Positions 50,217 to 59,548 of a DNA stretch of 64,000 bases are shown piece after piece. The stretch comes from Comamonadaceae bacterium OS-4 (GTDB lineage: Bacteria > Pseudomonadota > Gammaproteobacteria > Burkholderiales > Burkholderiaceae_C): the NCBI GenBank assembly GCA_027924025.1, contig AP026970.1:1510501-1574500 (forward strand), written 5' to 3'. Under the pieces are notes generated by a model. The model saw nothing but the letters and a program-made list of their open reading frames with translations, searched no databases and was not told where the DNA came from. Each line of letters opens with the position of its first letter. Position 1 is the first letter of the stretch. The translations under genes and the position numbers were made by a program.

Positions 50217-53200
50217 ATGTTTGTACACCTGCGCCTTCACACTGAGTTTTCTGTCGTCGACGGAACCACCCGCATCGATGATGTCATCAAAATGGCGGCC
50301 AAAGACGGGCAGCCCGCGCTGGCCATCACCGACCTGAACAACCTGTTCGGCGCAATCAAGTTCTACAAAGGTGGTCGTGGCAAAGGTGTGAAGCCGGTCA
50401 TAGGCGCAGAAATCATTCTCGAAGGCCTGGGTGGCGACGCCACCGCCGTCACTCGCATCATTTTGCTGGTGCAAAACAAGCAGGGCTACCTGAACATCTC
50501 CGAGCTGATTGCCCGCGCATTCACGCAAAACGTGGTGAAGAACCAGGCCGTCATCAAGATGGCCTGGCTCAAAGAGCTCAACGAAGGCTTGATTGCGCTC
50601 TCAGGCGCACAAGCCGGGCCGGTGGGCCAAGCGCTGGTGCAGGGCGACACCGCCCGTGCGCACGATGTGGCGCTGCAGTTGGCGGGTGTCTTCCCCCACC
50701 GCTTCTACATCGAGCTGCAGCGCGCAGGCCGCGCGGATGATGAGGCGCATGTGGTCGCTGCGGTCAAACTGGCTGCCCGCATGAAACTGCCGGTGGTGGC
50801 GACCCATCCCATCCAGTTCGCCGAGCAGGACGACTTTGAGGCTCACGAAGCCCGCATCTGTATTGCCGATGGCGAGATATTGAGCAACCCCAAGCGTGTA
50901 CGCCGCTTCACCCGCGAGCAGTACTTCAAAAGCGCAGCCCAGATGGAGGAGCTGTTTGCCGATATCCCCTCGGCAATCGCCAACACGATTGAAATTGCCA
51001 AACGCTGCAGCCTGACGCTGGTGCTGGGCAAGCCGCAGTTGCCCGCCTTCCCAACCCCCGAAGTCAACGGGCAGCGCATGACGCCCGAAGAGTATTTCCG
51101 CTATGCATCGTTCGAGGGACTGAACGAGCGCATGGTGCACCTCTACCCCAAAGAGGAAGAGCGTGCGGCTGAGATGCCGCGCTACGTGGAGCGCTTGGAG
51201 TTCGAGCTGGGTACCATTTTGAAAATGGGCTTCCCCGGTTACTTTTTGATCGTGGGCGACTTCATTAACTGGGCCAAGAACAACGGCTGCCCAGTAGGCC
51301 CGGGGCGCGGCTCTGGTGCCGGCTCATTGGTGGCCTATGCGCTCAAGATTACCGATCTGGACCCGCTGCGCTACAACCTGCTGTTTGAGCGGTTTTTGAA
51401 CCCGGAGCGGGTCTCCATGCCCGACTTCGACATCGACTTTTGCCAGACCAACCGCAATCTGGTAATCGACTATGTGAAAGACAAATACGGCAAAGACGCC
51501 GTGAGCCAGATTGCCACCTTCGGCACCATGGCTGCGCGCGGTGTGGTGCGCGATGTGGGCCGTGTGCTGGACATGAGCTACACCTTTTGCGACGGCATCA
51601 GCAAGCTCATCCCGAATAAGCCGGGCACCAACGTCACGCTGCAGTTGCCGCCCACCGATGGCAAGAAGAGCGACAAATACGTCTACGCCACCGAGGCCGA
51701 GCCGATTCTGGCGGAGCGCGAGGCCAAGGAAGAAGACGTCAAAACCCTGCTGGAGATGGCCCGCAAGCTCGAGGGCATGACCCGCAATATCGGCATGCAC
51801 GCCGGGGGCGTGTTGATCGCCCCGGGCAAGCTCACCGACTTCTGCCCGCTCTACCAGCAGCCCGGCAGCGAGTCCGCCGTCAGCCAGTACGACAAGGACG
51901 ATGTGGAAGCCATCGGCCTGGTGAAGTTCGACTTTTTGGGCCTGGCCACCCTCACCATTCTGGAAATTGCAGCCGAGTTCATCCGCAAGCGCCATCCGGG
52001 TCAGGAAAAGTTCGCCTACGAGAACCTGCCGCTGGACGATGCCAAGGTCTACAAGCTGTTCAGCGAAGGCAAAACGGAGGCGGTGTTCCAGTTTGAAAGC
52101 CGCGGCATGCAGGGCATGTTGCGCGACGCCAAGCCCAGCCGCCTGGAAGACCTGATTGCCCTGAACGCCTTGTACCGCCCGGGGCCTATGGACCTGATCC
52201 CGAGTTTCGTGGCCCGTAAGCACGGGCGCGAAGTCGTGGAGTATCCGCACCCTGCGGTGGCCGAGATGCTCTCCGAGACCTACGGGATCATGGTGTACCA
52301 GGAGCAGGTGATGCAGACCGCCCAGATCCTGGGCGGCTATTCACTGGGCGGCGCCGACTTGCTGCGCCGCGCCATGGGCAAGAAGAAGAAAGAGGAGATG
52401 GACGAGCACCGCGGCATTTTCCGTGCTGGTGCGTTCAAGACCCACGGCATCCCCGAAGCGAAGGCCGATGAGGTGTTCGACCTGATGGAGAAGTTCGCGG
52501 GCTACGGCTTCAACAAGTCGCACGCGGCCGCGTACTCGCTGCTGGCGTACCACACCGGCTGGATCAAGGTGCACTACACCGCCGAGTTCTTCTGCGCCAA
52601 CATGACAGTCGAAATGGACGACACCGACAAGCTCAAGGTGTTGTTTGAGGATGCGGAAAAAATGGGCCTGAGCTTCGAGCCGCCCAACATCAACCGCGGT
52701 TTTTATCGCTTCGAGCCGATTTCGAACAAGGAGATTCGCTACGGGCTGGGCGCCGTCAAGGGCACCGGCGAGCAGGCGATCCTGGCCATCGTGGCCGCGC
52801 GTGAGGGCAGGGGCCCGACCGAAGAAGCCGGCCCGTTCAAGAGCCTGTTTGACTTCGCCCGCCGGGTGGATCGCAGCCGCATGAACAAGCGATGCGTGGA
52901 AGCGTTGATCAAGGCCGGGGCTTTTGACTCGCTGCACCTGAACCGGGCAGAGTTGGTCGCTTCCATGGACCGGGCGTTTGAGTTTGCCGCTGCGTCGGCC
53001 GCCAATGCCAACCAGGTGGGCCTGTTTGACATGGGCGGTGACGACGACCATGGATCCAGCACGCAAGAGCCCGACCTGGTGGAGGTCACACCTTGGGGGG
53101 TGAAAGAGCGCCTGACCCAAGAGAAAACGGCCGTCGGTTTCTACTTGTCCGGCCACTTGTTTGACGAAGTCGCCACCGAGGTCCGCAAATTCGCCCGCCG

Positions 53201-53786
53201 GCCGATTGAAGAGCTCAAAGACTCCCGCGAGCCCCAGTTGCTGGCCGGCATCGTGACCGAGTTGCGGGTGATCAACGGGCAGCGCGGCAAACTGGCCCTG
53301 TTCAAGCTCGACGATAAATCCGCCATGATCGAGGCGCGCGCCAGCGAGGCGCTGCTCAATACCTACAAAGACTTGCTGAAGGACGATGAGCTCATCATCG
53401 TGGAAGGCAAGGCCATGCCGGATCGCTTCTCGGGCGGTATGCAATTGACGGTGCAGCACATCTGGAGCCTGGAGCAGGCACGCTGCAAGTTTGGCAAGTA
53501 CTTGCGTGTACCGGTGAAGCTCGATGCCCAGGGGCGTGCGCCCGATGTGGCGGCGTTGGTGCGGGAATTTCCGGCGGTGCGCGAAACAAGCGAACATGGG
53601 GAAACGGTGCGCGGCCTGTCGGTCCGGCTGCAGCTGGTGTGCAGTGCGGCAGGCGCCCATCCGGTGGAGCAGGCAGCGGCCGATTTGCATCTGGGCGAAG
53701 CCGCCAAGTTCTACCCCACCGACGCAGCCCTTGCGAGCTGGCGTGCGCAGGCCAATGGGGGAGTGGCCGCGATTGCCTACGACTGA
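50217..53786 (+). CDS. dnaE: DNA polymerase III alpha subunit
   Basis: Replicative polymerase of 1189 residues (family about 1160). The PHP domain is at the N-terminus (FVHLRLHTEFSVVDG). The polymerase active site has GPGRGSGAGSLVAYAL and PDFDIDFCQTNRN (the Asp pair). GGYSLGGADLLRRAMGKKK and FNKSHAAAYSLLAY are fingers-domain blocks. An OB domain follows (LLAGIVTELRVINGQRGKLALFKLDD). Start at 50217 (MFVHLRLH) fits all dnaE proteins; the frame further upstream overlaps the divergent gene. Confidence 0.98.
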   Translation: MFVHLRLHTEFSVVDGTTRIDDVIKMAAKDGQPALAITDLNNLFGAIKFYKGGRGKGVKPVIGAEIILEGLGGDATAVTRIILLVQNKQGYLNISELIARAFTQNVVKNQAVIKMAWLKELNEGLIALSGAQAGPVGQALVQGDTARAHDVALQLAGVFPHRFYIELQRAGRADDEAHVVAAVKLAARMKLPVVATHPIQFAEQDDFEAHEARICIADGEILSNPKRVRRFTREQYFKSAAQMEELFADIPSAIANTIEIAKRCSLTLVLGKPQLPAFPTPEVNGQRMTPEEYFRYASFEGLNERMVHLYPKEEERAAEMPRYVERLEFELGTILKMGFPGYFLIVGDFINWAKNNGCPVGPGRGSGAGSLVAYALKITDLDPLRYNLLFERFLNPERVSMPDFDIDFCQTNRNLVIDYVKDKYGKDAVSQIATFGTMAARGVVRDVGRVLDMSYTFCDGISKLIPNKPGTNVTLQLPPTDGKKSDKYVYATEAEPILAEREAKEEDVKTLLEMARKLEGMTRNIGMHAGGVLIAPGKLTDFCPLYQQPGSESAVSQYDKDDVEAIGLVKFDFLGLATLTILEIAAEFIRKRHPGQEKFAYENLPLDDAKVYKLFSEGKTEAVFQFESRGMQGMLRDAKPSRLEDLIALNALYRPGPMDLIPSFVARKHGREVVEYPHPAVAEMLSETYGIMVYQEQVMQTAQILGGYSLGGADLLRRAMGKKKKEEMDEHRGIFRAGAFKTHGIPEAKADEVFDLMEKFAGYGFNKSHAAAYSLLAYHTGWIKVHYTAEFFCANMTVEMDDTDKLKVLFEDAEKMGLSFEPPNINRGFYRFEPISNKEIRYGLGAVKGTGEQAILAIVAAREGRGPTEEAGPFKSLFDFARRVDRSRMNKRCVEALIKAGAFDSLHLNRAELVASMDRAFEFAAASAANANQVGLFDMGGDDDHGSSTQEPDLVEVTPWGVKERLTQEKTAVGFYLSGHLFDEVATEVRKFARRPIEELKDSREPQLLAGIVTELRVINGQRGKLALFKLDDKSAMIEARASEALLNTYKDLLKDDELIIVEGKAMPDRFSGGMQLTVQHIWSLEQARCKFGKYLRVPVKLDAQGRAPDVAALVREFPAVRETSEHGETVRGLSVRLQLVCSAAGAHPVEQAAADLHLGEAAKFYPTDAALASWRAQANGGVAAIAYD

Positions 53787-53793
53787 TTTTTGA

Positions 53794-53849
53794 TGAAAAA
53801 GGCTGCCGGCGCTCTAGAACGTTGCGCCAGTAGCTATCAAAAACAGAGC
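53794..53849 (-). repeat. Dispersed hairpin element, copy B, behind tolA
   Basis: Minus-strand copy: GCTCTGTTTTTGATAGCT, ACTGGCGCA, spacer, GAGCGCCGGCAGCC and five T residues. CTGGCGC pairs with GCGCCGG. It starts 13 bp behind the tolA stop in the sense orientation and lies between convergent dnaE and tolA, so it may end the tol transcript. Confidence 0.85.
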
Positions 53850-53862
53850 AGAGCTGGGCGGG

Positions 53863-54870
53863 TCAAGGGCCGACCAGGGTCTGCGGCGAGATCACGATGA
53901 TCATCGGCGACCAAACCTTGCCATCGTCCAGCGGCAGCTTGCGGGTTTTGTCGATCGCATTTTCGGCCGCGTCATCCCAAGCCTTGTTGCCGCTGCGTTT
54001 GATGACGCGCTTGCTCAAGATTTCACCGCTCGCGCTCAGGCTCACCTCAATCTCGGTTTTGGGGTTGCCGACAATCGTGTCGGTGAACGTGATGTTGGGT
54101 TTAACAGCCGCCTGGATGCGCCCGCTGTAGTTGGCACCGGGGCCTGAGCTCTTCGCGGCGGTGCCGGTGGAGCTAGGCGCACCACTGCCGCTGGCTCCCG
54201 CCAGACCGGTCATGCGGGCGATTTGCTGCTGGCGCAGCTCTTCTGTGCGCTTGGCATCTTCTTTGGCCGCTTTTTGCTCTTTCAGTTTGGCGGCGTCGGC
54301 CAGTTTGGCTTTGTCTGCTTTTTCTTTCGCCTCGCGTGCCGCTTTCTCTTTGGCGAGCTTTTCTTTTTCCAGCTGTTCTTTTTCACGCAGCTGGGCACGG
54401 GCTTTGTCTTGCTTGTCTTTGGCCGCTTTTTCGAGGGCCTGCTTTTCGAGCTCGCGTTTTTCTTGGGCTTTGCGCGCCTCTGCCTTTTGCGCTTGCAATT
54501 CCTTTTGCTTCTCTTCAGCGATACGGCGCTCTTTTTCTTTGGCCAATGCAATGTCCGCCTTGCTCGGGGCTTCCGGCTCTGCGGGTTTCACCACGGGGGG
54601 CGGGGGAGTCGGCTTGGGCTTGGGGGCTGGCTCAGGCTCGATGGCAGGCTCAGGCGGGTCTTCCGGCGGCGGCGGGGGCGCCGCCTCTTGTGGAATCGCC
54701 GACCACAGCTCAGCTTCTACCGTGGCGGGCGGGAGTTCGCGTTTCCAGGCCACGCCAATCGCAAGTACCGCGACCAGCGCCGCATGGGCCACCAAGGCCA
54801 TGACCAGTGCGCGCAACATGCCCGGCGTGTGGGGCGGTGCAAATTCCTGTCGGGTATCAGCAGCGGGCAT
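53863..54870 (-). CDS. tolA: Cell-envelope protein TolA
   Basis: 335 residues. One N-terminal transmembrane helix (about 19-40: LRALVMALVAHAALVAVLAIGVAW) is followed by a Pro-rich segment (PPPPEDPPEP, KPKPTPPPP), a long Lys/Ala/Glu helix (about 100-215, EKERRIAEEKQKELQAQKAEARK-like) and a C-terminal TonB/TolA-type domain (YSGRIQAAVKPNITF, EIEVSLSASGEILSKRVIKRSG). It bridges the inner membrane to outer-membrane partners during division. The gene follows tolR by 16 bp. tolB and pal do not follow it. Confidence 0.95.
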   Translation of the reverse strand: MPAADTRQEFAPPHTPGMLRALVMALVAHAALVAVLAIGVAWKRELPPATVEAELWSAIPQEAAPPPPPEDPPEPAIEPEPAPKPKPTPPPPVVKPAEPEAPSKADIALAKEKERRIAEEKQKELQAQKAEARKAQEKRELEKQALEKAAKDKQDKARAQLREKEQLEKEKLAKEKAAREAKEKADKAKLADAAKLKEQKAAKEDAKRTEELRQQQIARMTGLAGASGSGAPSSTGTAAKSSGPGANYSGRIQAAVKPNITFTDTIVGNPKTEIEVSLSASGEILSKRVIKRSGNKAWDDAAENAIDKTRKLPLDDGKVWSPMIIVISPQTLVGP

Positions 54871-54886
54871 GGTGCAGGTCAGAGAC

Positions 54887-55321
54887 TCAGTTAGCCAGCT
54901 GAACGGACAAGCCGACCCGCTGAATGCCTGCGCGCTGCAAGGTGTCCATGACTTTGACCACGCTCTCGTATTTCACGTTCTTGTCGGCACTGATCACCAC
55001 TGCCGAGTTGGCGGGTGCAGCCCCGTCGCCCGTGGCTTGCGCTTGCTTGACGGTGGCGGCCAAGTCTTTGAGTGCCACAGACGAGGTTTTCTCTTTCACT
55101 TTGACCTCGAGCGCTTCGGCCTTGGTCAGGGTCACCTGGATGATTTGGTCAGGCTGGCGCGATGCTTTGCCCACGCTGGGCAAGTCAATCACGCTGGGGG
55201 TAATCAAGGGTGCGGTCACCATGAAGATGATCAAGAGCACCAACATCACATCGATGAAGGGCACCATGTTGATCTCGTTGATGGTGCGGCGACCACGGCC
55301 ACGTCCGGCGACAGCAGGCAT
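54887..55321 (-). CDS. tolR: TolR proton-channel partner (ExbD/TolR family)
   Basis: 144 residues with one helix (about 18-40) carrying the essential Asp in INMVPFIDVMLVLLIIFMVTAPL. A periplasmic domain follows (VTLTKAEALEVKVKEK, NSAVVISADKNVKYESVVKVMDTLQ, RVGLSVQL). The GRGRGRRTINEIN N-terminus is typical of betaproteobacterial TolR. It sits between tolQ (18 bp) and tolA (16 bp). Confidence 0.96.
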   Translation of the reverse strand: MPAVAGRGRGRRTINEINMVPFIDVMLVLLIIFMVTAPLITPSVIDLPSVGKASRQPDQIIQVTLTKAEALEVKVKEKTSSVALKDLAATVKQAQATGDGAAPANSAVVISADKNVKYESVVKVMDTLQRAGIQRVGLSVQLAN

Positions 55322-55339
55322 GTTGATTCCTTATGCGGC

Positions 55340-56035
55340 TTAGCGGGCTGCCGGCGCAGGCTGGGCGCTCACGTTGCGTTGCAGGATGTTTGAAAACTCT
55401 TCAATGAAGGTCTCTTGCTGGATGGCGATGCGGTCCAGGTCGCGGGCGAAGCGGTTGTACGCCACCACCGCCGGAATGGCTGCAAACAGGCCGATGGCAG
55501 TCGCCACCAGGGCCTCTGCAATACCGGGGGCCACGGTGGAGAGGGTGACTTGTTGCAAAGAGGCGAGGCCAGTGAAGGCGTGCATGATGCCCCACACGGT
55601 GCCGAACAGACCCACATACGGCGACACCGAGCCGACTGATGCCAGAAAGGACAGGTTGCTCTCGACCTCGTCCATCTCACGCTGGAAGCTGGCGCGCATT
55701 GCACGGCGTGCGCCGTCCATCAAGGTGCCGACATCACTGACGCGGCGTTCGCGCAGCTTTTGAAATTCGCGCATGCCGCTGGCAAAAATACGCTCCATTG
55801 GGCCACAGGTCTGGGCATTGCGACTCGCTGCATTGAACAGATCATTGAGGCTGGAGCCCGACCAGAAGTCGCGTTCAAACGCTTCGTTTTGGGTTTTGAT
55901 GCGTTTGAGCGAAAACAGCTTGCGGAAGATGGCGGCCCAGCTGGCAATCGATACCAGCATCAACAAGGCCATGACGGCCTGGACCACAATGCTCGCGTTC
56001 AGGATCAGGTGCAGGATGGAAAGGTCTTGGTTCAT
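55340..56035 (-). CDS. tolQ: TolQ motor protein (MotA/TolQ/ExbB family)
   Basis: 231 residues with three transmembrane helices: about 12-34 (LNASIVVQAVMALLMLVSIASW), 135-155 (LFGTVWGIMHAFTGL region) and 170-195 (IAEALVATAIGLFAAIPAVVAYN). With TolR it makes the proton-driven motor that energises TolA. It is the first tol gene; the acyl-CoA thioesterase gene ybgC often found before it is replaced here by the end of an aminotransferase gene (11 bp). Confidence 0.96.
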   Translation of the reverse strand: MNQDLSILHLILNASIVVQAVMALLMLVSIASWAAIFRKLFSLKRIKTQNEAFERDFWSGSSLNDLFNAASRNAQTCGPMERIFASGMREFQKLRERRVSDVGTLMDGARRAMRASFQREMDEVESNLSFLASVGSVSPYVGLFGTVWGIMHAFTGLASLQQVTLSTVAPGIAEALVATAIGLFAAIPAVVAYNRFARDLDRIAIQQETFIEEFSNILQRNVSAQPAPAAR

Positions 56036-56046
56036 GGTGTGAGGGC

Positions 56047-57237
56047 TTAAACGGATGTGAGCATCGCACGCAAACGCTGGATGGCTGTTTCTAATTGTTG
56101 CATCGAGCTGGCGGTCGAAAAGCGGACAAACTGGGCCGTCTGCGCGGTACCGAAGTCCCGACCGGGCGTGATCGCGACATGGGCACGGTTCATGACTTCA
56201 AAGGCAAAATCCCAGCTGCTTTGGAGCCCGAGTCGCGCGCAAAGTTCCGAGCAATCAGCCCACACATAAAAGGCTCCGTCGGGCTCCACCGGAATGCTGA
56301 AACCCAGATCACGCAGGGCCGGAATGAAATAGTCGCGACGCGCTTTGAACTCGGCGCGGCGCGCCTCGTAGAGCGCAATGCTCTCCGGCTCGAAGCAGGC
56401 CAGTGCCGCGTGCTGAGCGATGGTGCTCGGGCAAATGAACAGGTTTTGGGCCAGGCGCTCAATCACTGGCACCAAGTCTTGCGGAACCACCATCCAGCCC
56501 AAGCGCCAACCCGTCATGTTGAAGTACTTGCTGAAGCTGTTGATGCTGATGACCTGGTCATCCAGCGCCAGCGCAGTGTGACCGAACTGGTCGTCGTGGC
56601 TGAGTGCCAGATAGATCTCGTCGATCATGGTGATACCCCCCTTGGCCTGCACCACTGCATGGATGCGGCGCAGTTCGTCGGGGTGGATCGAGGTACCGGT
56701 GGGGTTGGATGGCGAAGCCAGCAGCACACCGCGTGTGCGCGGGCCCCAAGCGGCCTCTACTTTCGCGGCGCTGAGCTGGTAGCGCTCGTCGGCCGAGGTT
56801 TCCAGCAGCACCGCCTTGCCCTCGGCGGCGCTCACAAAATGGCGGTTGCACGGGTAGCTGGGGTCCGGCATCAAGACCTCGTCGCCCGGCTCAATCAGGG
56901 CCAGACAGGCTAGGTGCAGCGCCGCGGAGGCTCCTGCCGTAACCACGATGCGCTCCGGCGCCACTTGCACGCCAAAGCGGCTGGCGTACCAGGCGCTGAT
57001 GCATTCGCGCAGCGCAGGCAGGCCGGTGGCTGCGGTGTATTGGGTAACACCATCGCGAATCGCTTGTTCGGCAGCCGCTTGCACCAGGGGAGGTGCAGTG
57101 AAATCGGGTTCCCCGATATTGAGGAACACCATAGGCGCATCGCTGTGCGCCACTTGTGCAGCCAGGGCAGAAGCTGCCTTGGCAACCTCCATCACATAAA
57201 ACGGCTCAATGTTCTGTGCGCGTGAGGAAATGTGCAT
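56047..57237 (-). CDS. PLP-dependent class I aminotransferase
   Basis: 396 residues of the AspC/AlaT fold group. The N-terminal AQNIEPFYVMEVAKAA, the LNIGEPDFTAPPLV block, YTAATGLPALRECI, PSNPTGTSI, MIDEIYLALSHD and the PLP lysine in SINSFSKYFNMTGWRLGW are seen, plus the carboxylate-binding Arg in FVRFSTA. The substrate pair is not clear. Start ATG 57237 sits 16 bp behind the nusB stop, so it ends the ribBX-ribH-nusB run. I do not see a cofactor clue linking it to riboflavin. Confidence 0.93.
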   Translation of the reverse strand: MHISSRAQNIEPFYVMEVAKAASALAAQVAHSDAPMVFLNIGEPDFTAPPLVQAAAEQAIRDGVTQYTAATGLPALRECISAWYASRFGVQVAPERIVVTAGASAALHLACLALIEPGDEVLMPDPSYPCNRHFVSAAEGKAVLLETSADERYQLSAAKVEAAWGPRTRGVLLASPSNPTGTSIHPDELRRIHAVVQAKGGITMIDEIYLALSHDDQFGHTALALDDQVISINSFSKYFNMTGWRLGWMVVPQDLVPVIERLAQNLFICPSTIAQHAALACFEPESIALYEARRAEFKARRDYFIPALRDLGFSIPVEPDGAFYVWADCSELCARLGLQSSWDFAFEVMNRAHVAITPGRDFGTAQTAQFVRFSTASSMQQLETAIQRLRAMLTSV

Positions 57238-57253
57238 CGTGGCGGTCGTGGGG

Positions 57254-57790
57254 TCAGGCAGCGGGTTTTTTATTGCGTTCGGCGTCGATTTCCACGGCGC
57301 GCAGCTGGGGGGCAATGCCGTTGAGCACGCCATTGACGTATTTGTGGCCATCAGTGCCGCCGAATTCTTTGGCGAGTTCGATGCACTCATTGAGCACGAC
57401 GCGCCATGGCACATCGAGGCAGTGCTTCAACTCGTAAGCACCAATCCACATGATGGCGTGCTCTACCGGCGAAATCTCGGCCATCGGACGGTCCAATGCC
57501 GGAATGATCAGGGCATCAAGCTCTTCCGCTTGGGCCACACAGCCGTGCAGCAAAGCATCGAAATGCACAGCGTCCGCTTTGGCGAAACCGGCCAGGTCAC
57601 GGGTGAACGGGTCAATATCGTCCACCGCATTGCGGCCCACCAGGCTTTGGTAAAGGCCTTGCAGCGCGAATTCGCGGGCGCGGGTGCGGTTGGATTTGCT
57701 GCCTGCTTTGCGGGCGCCGGTGGTGGTCAGGCCGGTGCGGCTCTGACGGGGAGGGCGCTTGGCCGCGGAGGTGCTGGGGGTATCGCTCAT
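57254..57790 (-). CDS. nusB: Transcription antitermination factor NusB
   Basis: 178 residues, longer than E. coli NusB (139) because of a basic N-terminal tail (residues 1-35: [24 protein letters not shown]) and a short C-terminal extension. The core [45 protein letters not shown] and [27 protein letters not shown] is typical. It acts with NusE in rRNA antitermination. Shares one base with the ribH stop (TGATG). Confidence 0.95.
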   Translation of the reverse strand: MSDTPSTSAAKRPPRQSRTGLTTTGARKAGSKSNRTRAREFALQGLYQSLVGRNAVDDIDPFTRDLAGFAKADAVHFDALLHGCVAQAEELDALIIPALDRPMAEISPVEHAIMWIGAYELKHCLDVPWRVVLNECIELAKEFGGTDGHKYVNGVLNGIAPQLRAVEIDAERNKKPAA

Positions 57791-58257
57791 CAGATGCTCT
57801 CCAACAGGTTGGCCATTTCGACGGCAACTTGGGCGGCATCGCGCCCCTTGTCGGTCTGGCGGGCTACGGCTTGTTCGAGGTTCTCGGTGGTGAGAATCGC
57901 ATTGGCCACGGGGATCTGGTAATCCAAGGACACGCGGGTCACGGCGGAACCGGATTCGTTCGCCACCAGCTCAAAGTGATAGGTTTCGCCGCGGATGATG
58001 CAGCCCAGCGCGATCAGCGCATCGTAGGTGCCTTTTTCAGCCATGGCTTGCAGTGCTACCGGCACTTCCAGGGCACCGGGTACGGTGACATGGTCAATGT
58101 CTTTTTCCGATACGCCAAGCGCCAGCAATTCGGTTTTGCAGGCGTGGGCCAGTGCATTGGTGATGTCCGCATTGAAGCGGGCCTGCACGATGCCGATGTT
58201 GAGTTTCTTGCCGTTCAAACGGTCGGAGGCTGCGGTGCCTTTGTCTGCGCCAAACAT
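57790..58257 (-). CDS. ribH: 6,7-dimethyl-8-ribityllumazine synthase
   Basis: 155 residues; condenses the pyrimidine intermediate with dihydroxybutanone phosphate in riboflavin synthesis. [61 protein letters not shown] (catalytic His in TYHFE) are the signature. It follows ribBX by 20 bp, giving the usual betaproteobacterial rib-nusB order. Confidence 0.97.
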   Translation of the reverse strand: MFGADKGTAASDRLNGKKLNIGIVQARFNADITNALAHACKTELLALGVSEKDIDHVTVPGALEVPVALQAMAEKGTYDALIALGCIIRGETYHFELVANESGSAVTRVSLDYQIPVANAILTTENLEQAVARQTDKGRDAAQVAVEMANLLESI

Positions 58258-58277
58258 GGGTGATTCCTTGATTCGAG

Positions 58278-59393
58278 TTATTTGCTGATGTAGCCGGTGA
58301 TTTCGAGGCCGTAGCCGGTCATGCTAGGCATGCGGCGTGGGCTTCCCATGAGTTGCATTTTCTGCACACCGCACTTGAGCAAAATCTGGGCGCCGATGCC
58401 GTAAGTGCGCAGGTCCATGCGGCCCCGTTCAGGCGCTTGCGATGCCCGTGCGGTGCCTTCAAACTGGCACAGCAACTGCTCGCCGCTTTCGCCGCAATTG
58501 AGGAGTACCACCACGCCTTTGCCTTCAGCGGCGATATAAGCCAGAGCAGCATCCAGGCTCCAGGAGTGCATGCTGCGATTGACTTCCAAGGCGTCCAGCA
58601 CCGAGAGTGGCTCATGCACACGGGCGGGCACCACAGTGCCGGCGTCCCACTCGCCCTTGACGAGCGCGAGGTGCACGCCTTGTCCGGTGCTGTCTTTGAA
58701 GGCGTGGGCGGTGAATTCACCGTACGCTGTTTTCATGGTGCGGCTGCCCACGGGCTCGATCAGCGATTCGACACGGCTGCGGTGTTCAATCAGGTCGGCG
58801 ATCGTGCCGATTTTCAGGCCGTGTTCGGCCGCGAACAGCTGCAAGTCGGGCAGACGGGCCATGGTGCCGTCGTCTTTCATGATCTCGCAGATCACGGCCG
58901 AGGGGCTGCAGCCGGCCATGGCCGCCAGATCGCAACCGGCTTCGGTGTGGCCTGCGCGCATGAGTACGCCACCGTCCACCGCCTGCAGCGGGAAAATGTG
59001 GCCGGGTTGCACCAGATCGGTCGCCACCGCATTTTTCGCCACCGCGGCTTGCACGGTTTTTGCGCGGTCTGCGGCAGAGATGCCGGTGGTCACGCCTTCG
59101 GCGGCTTCAATAGATACGGTAAAAGCAGTGCTGTAAACGGTGCCGTTGCGTGCCGCCATCGGGGGCAGCTTCAGGTGCTCGCAGCGTTCTCGGGTCAGGG
59201 TCAGGCAGATCAGGCCACGGCCAAAACGGGCCATGAAGTTGATCGCTTCGGGCGTGACGTGGTCCGAGGCGAGAACCAGATCGCCCTCGTTTTCACGGTC
59301 CTCTTCGTCCACCAGAATCACGATACGGCCGGCGCGCATGTCGGCCACGATGTCTTCAACGGGGGAAATAGATACGGGGGTGAGGGCGGTCAT
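58278..59393 (-). CDS. ribB: RibBX-type protein: dihydroxybutanone-phosphate synthase with a degenerate GTP cyclohydrolase II-like domain
   Basis: 371 residues. The N-terminal RibB domain (about 1-205) is intact: [53 protein letters not shown] and [16 protein letters not shown]. The C-terminal domain (about 215-371) follows the RibA fold ([34 protein letters not shown]) but lacks the zinc motif C-x10-C-x-C: the position of ECLTGD reads EPLSVLD and the CDC site is MHSW. So it should not have cyclohydrolase activity. Proteins like this are called RibBX. A separate ribA must exist elsewhere. Confidence 0.92.
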   Translation of the reverse strand: MTALTPVSISPVEDIVADMRAGRIVILVDEEDRENEGDLVLASDHVTPEAINFMARFGRGLICLTLTRERCEHLKLPPMAARNGTVYSTAFTVSIEAAEGVTTGISAADRAKTVQAAVAKNAVATDLVQPGHIFPLQAVDGGVLMRAGHTEAGCDLAAMAGCSPSAVICEIMKDDGTMARLPDLQLFAAEHGLKIGTIADLIEHRSRVESLIEPVGSRTMKTAYGEFTAHAFKDSTGQGVHLALVKGEWDAGTVVPARVHEPLSVLDALEVNRSMHSWSLDAALAYIAAEGKGVVVLLNCGESGEQLLCQFEGTARASQAPERGRMDLRTYGIGAQILLKCGVQKMQLMGSPRRMPSMTGYGLEITGYISK

Positions 59394-59548
59394 GCAGAAG
59401 GGCTTTCCAAATGTCGTTCTATGGCGGGGGCCCTGAGGGGTGCGGCGCTCCTGCCGGATGCTCGGTGCCTCAGTAGTAACCCCCGATTATCGCCGCTTTC
59501 GAACGGATGGTTGCGGGTCAGGCGCAGGGGCCCAGCACAGTAGGGGCT

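Noticed and set aside
59394-59548. FMN riboswitch before ribBX
   Set aside because: Only about 155 bp are available before the next gene, and none of the conserved RFN blocks (for example AGGGTGA or the GAAAGCCC-type end) is present.
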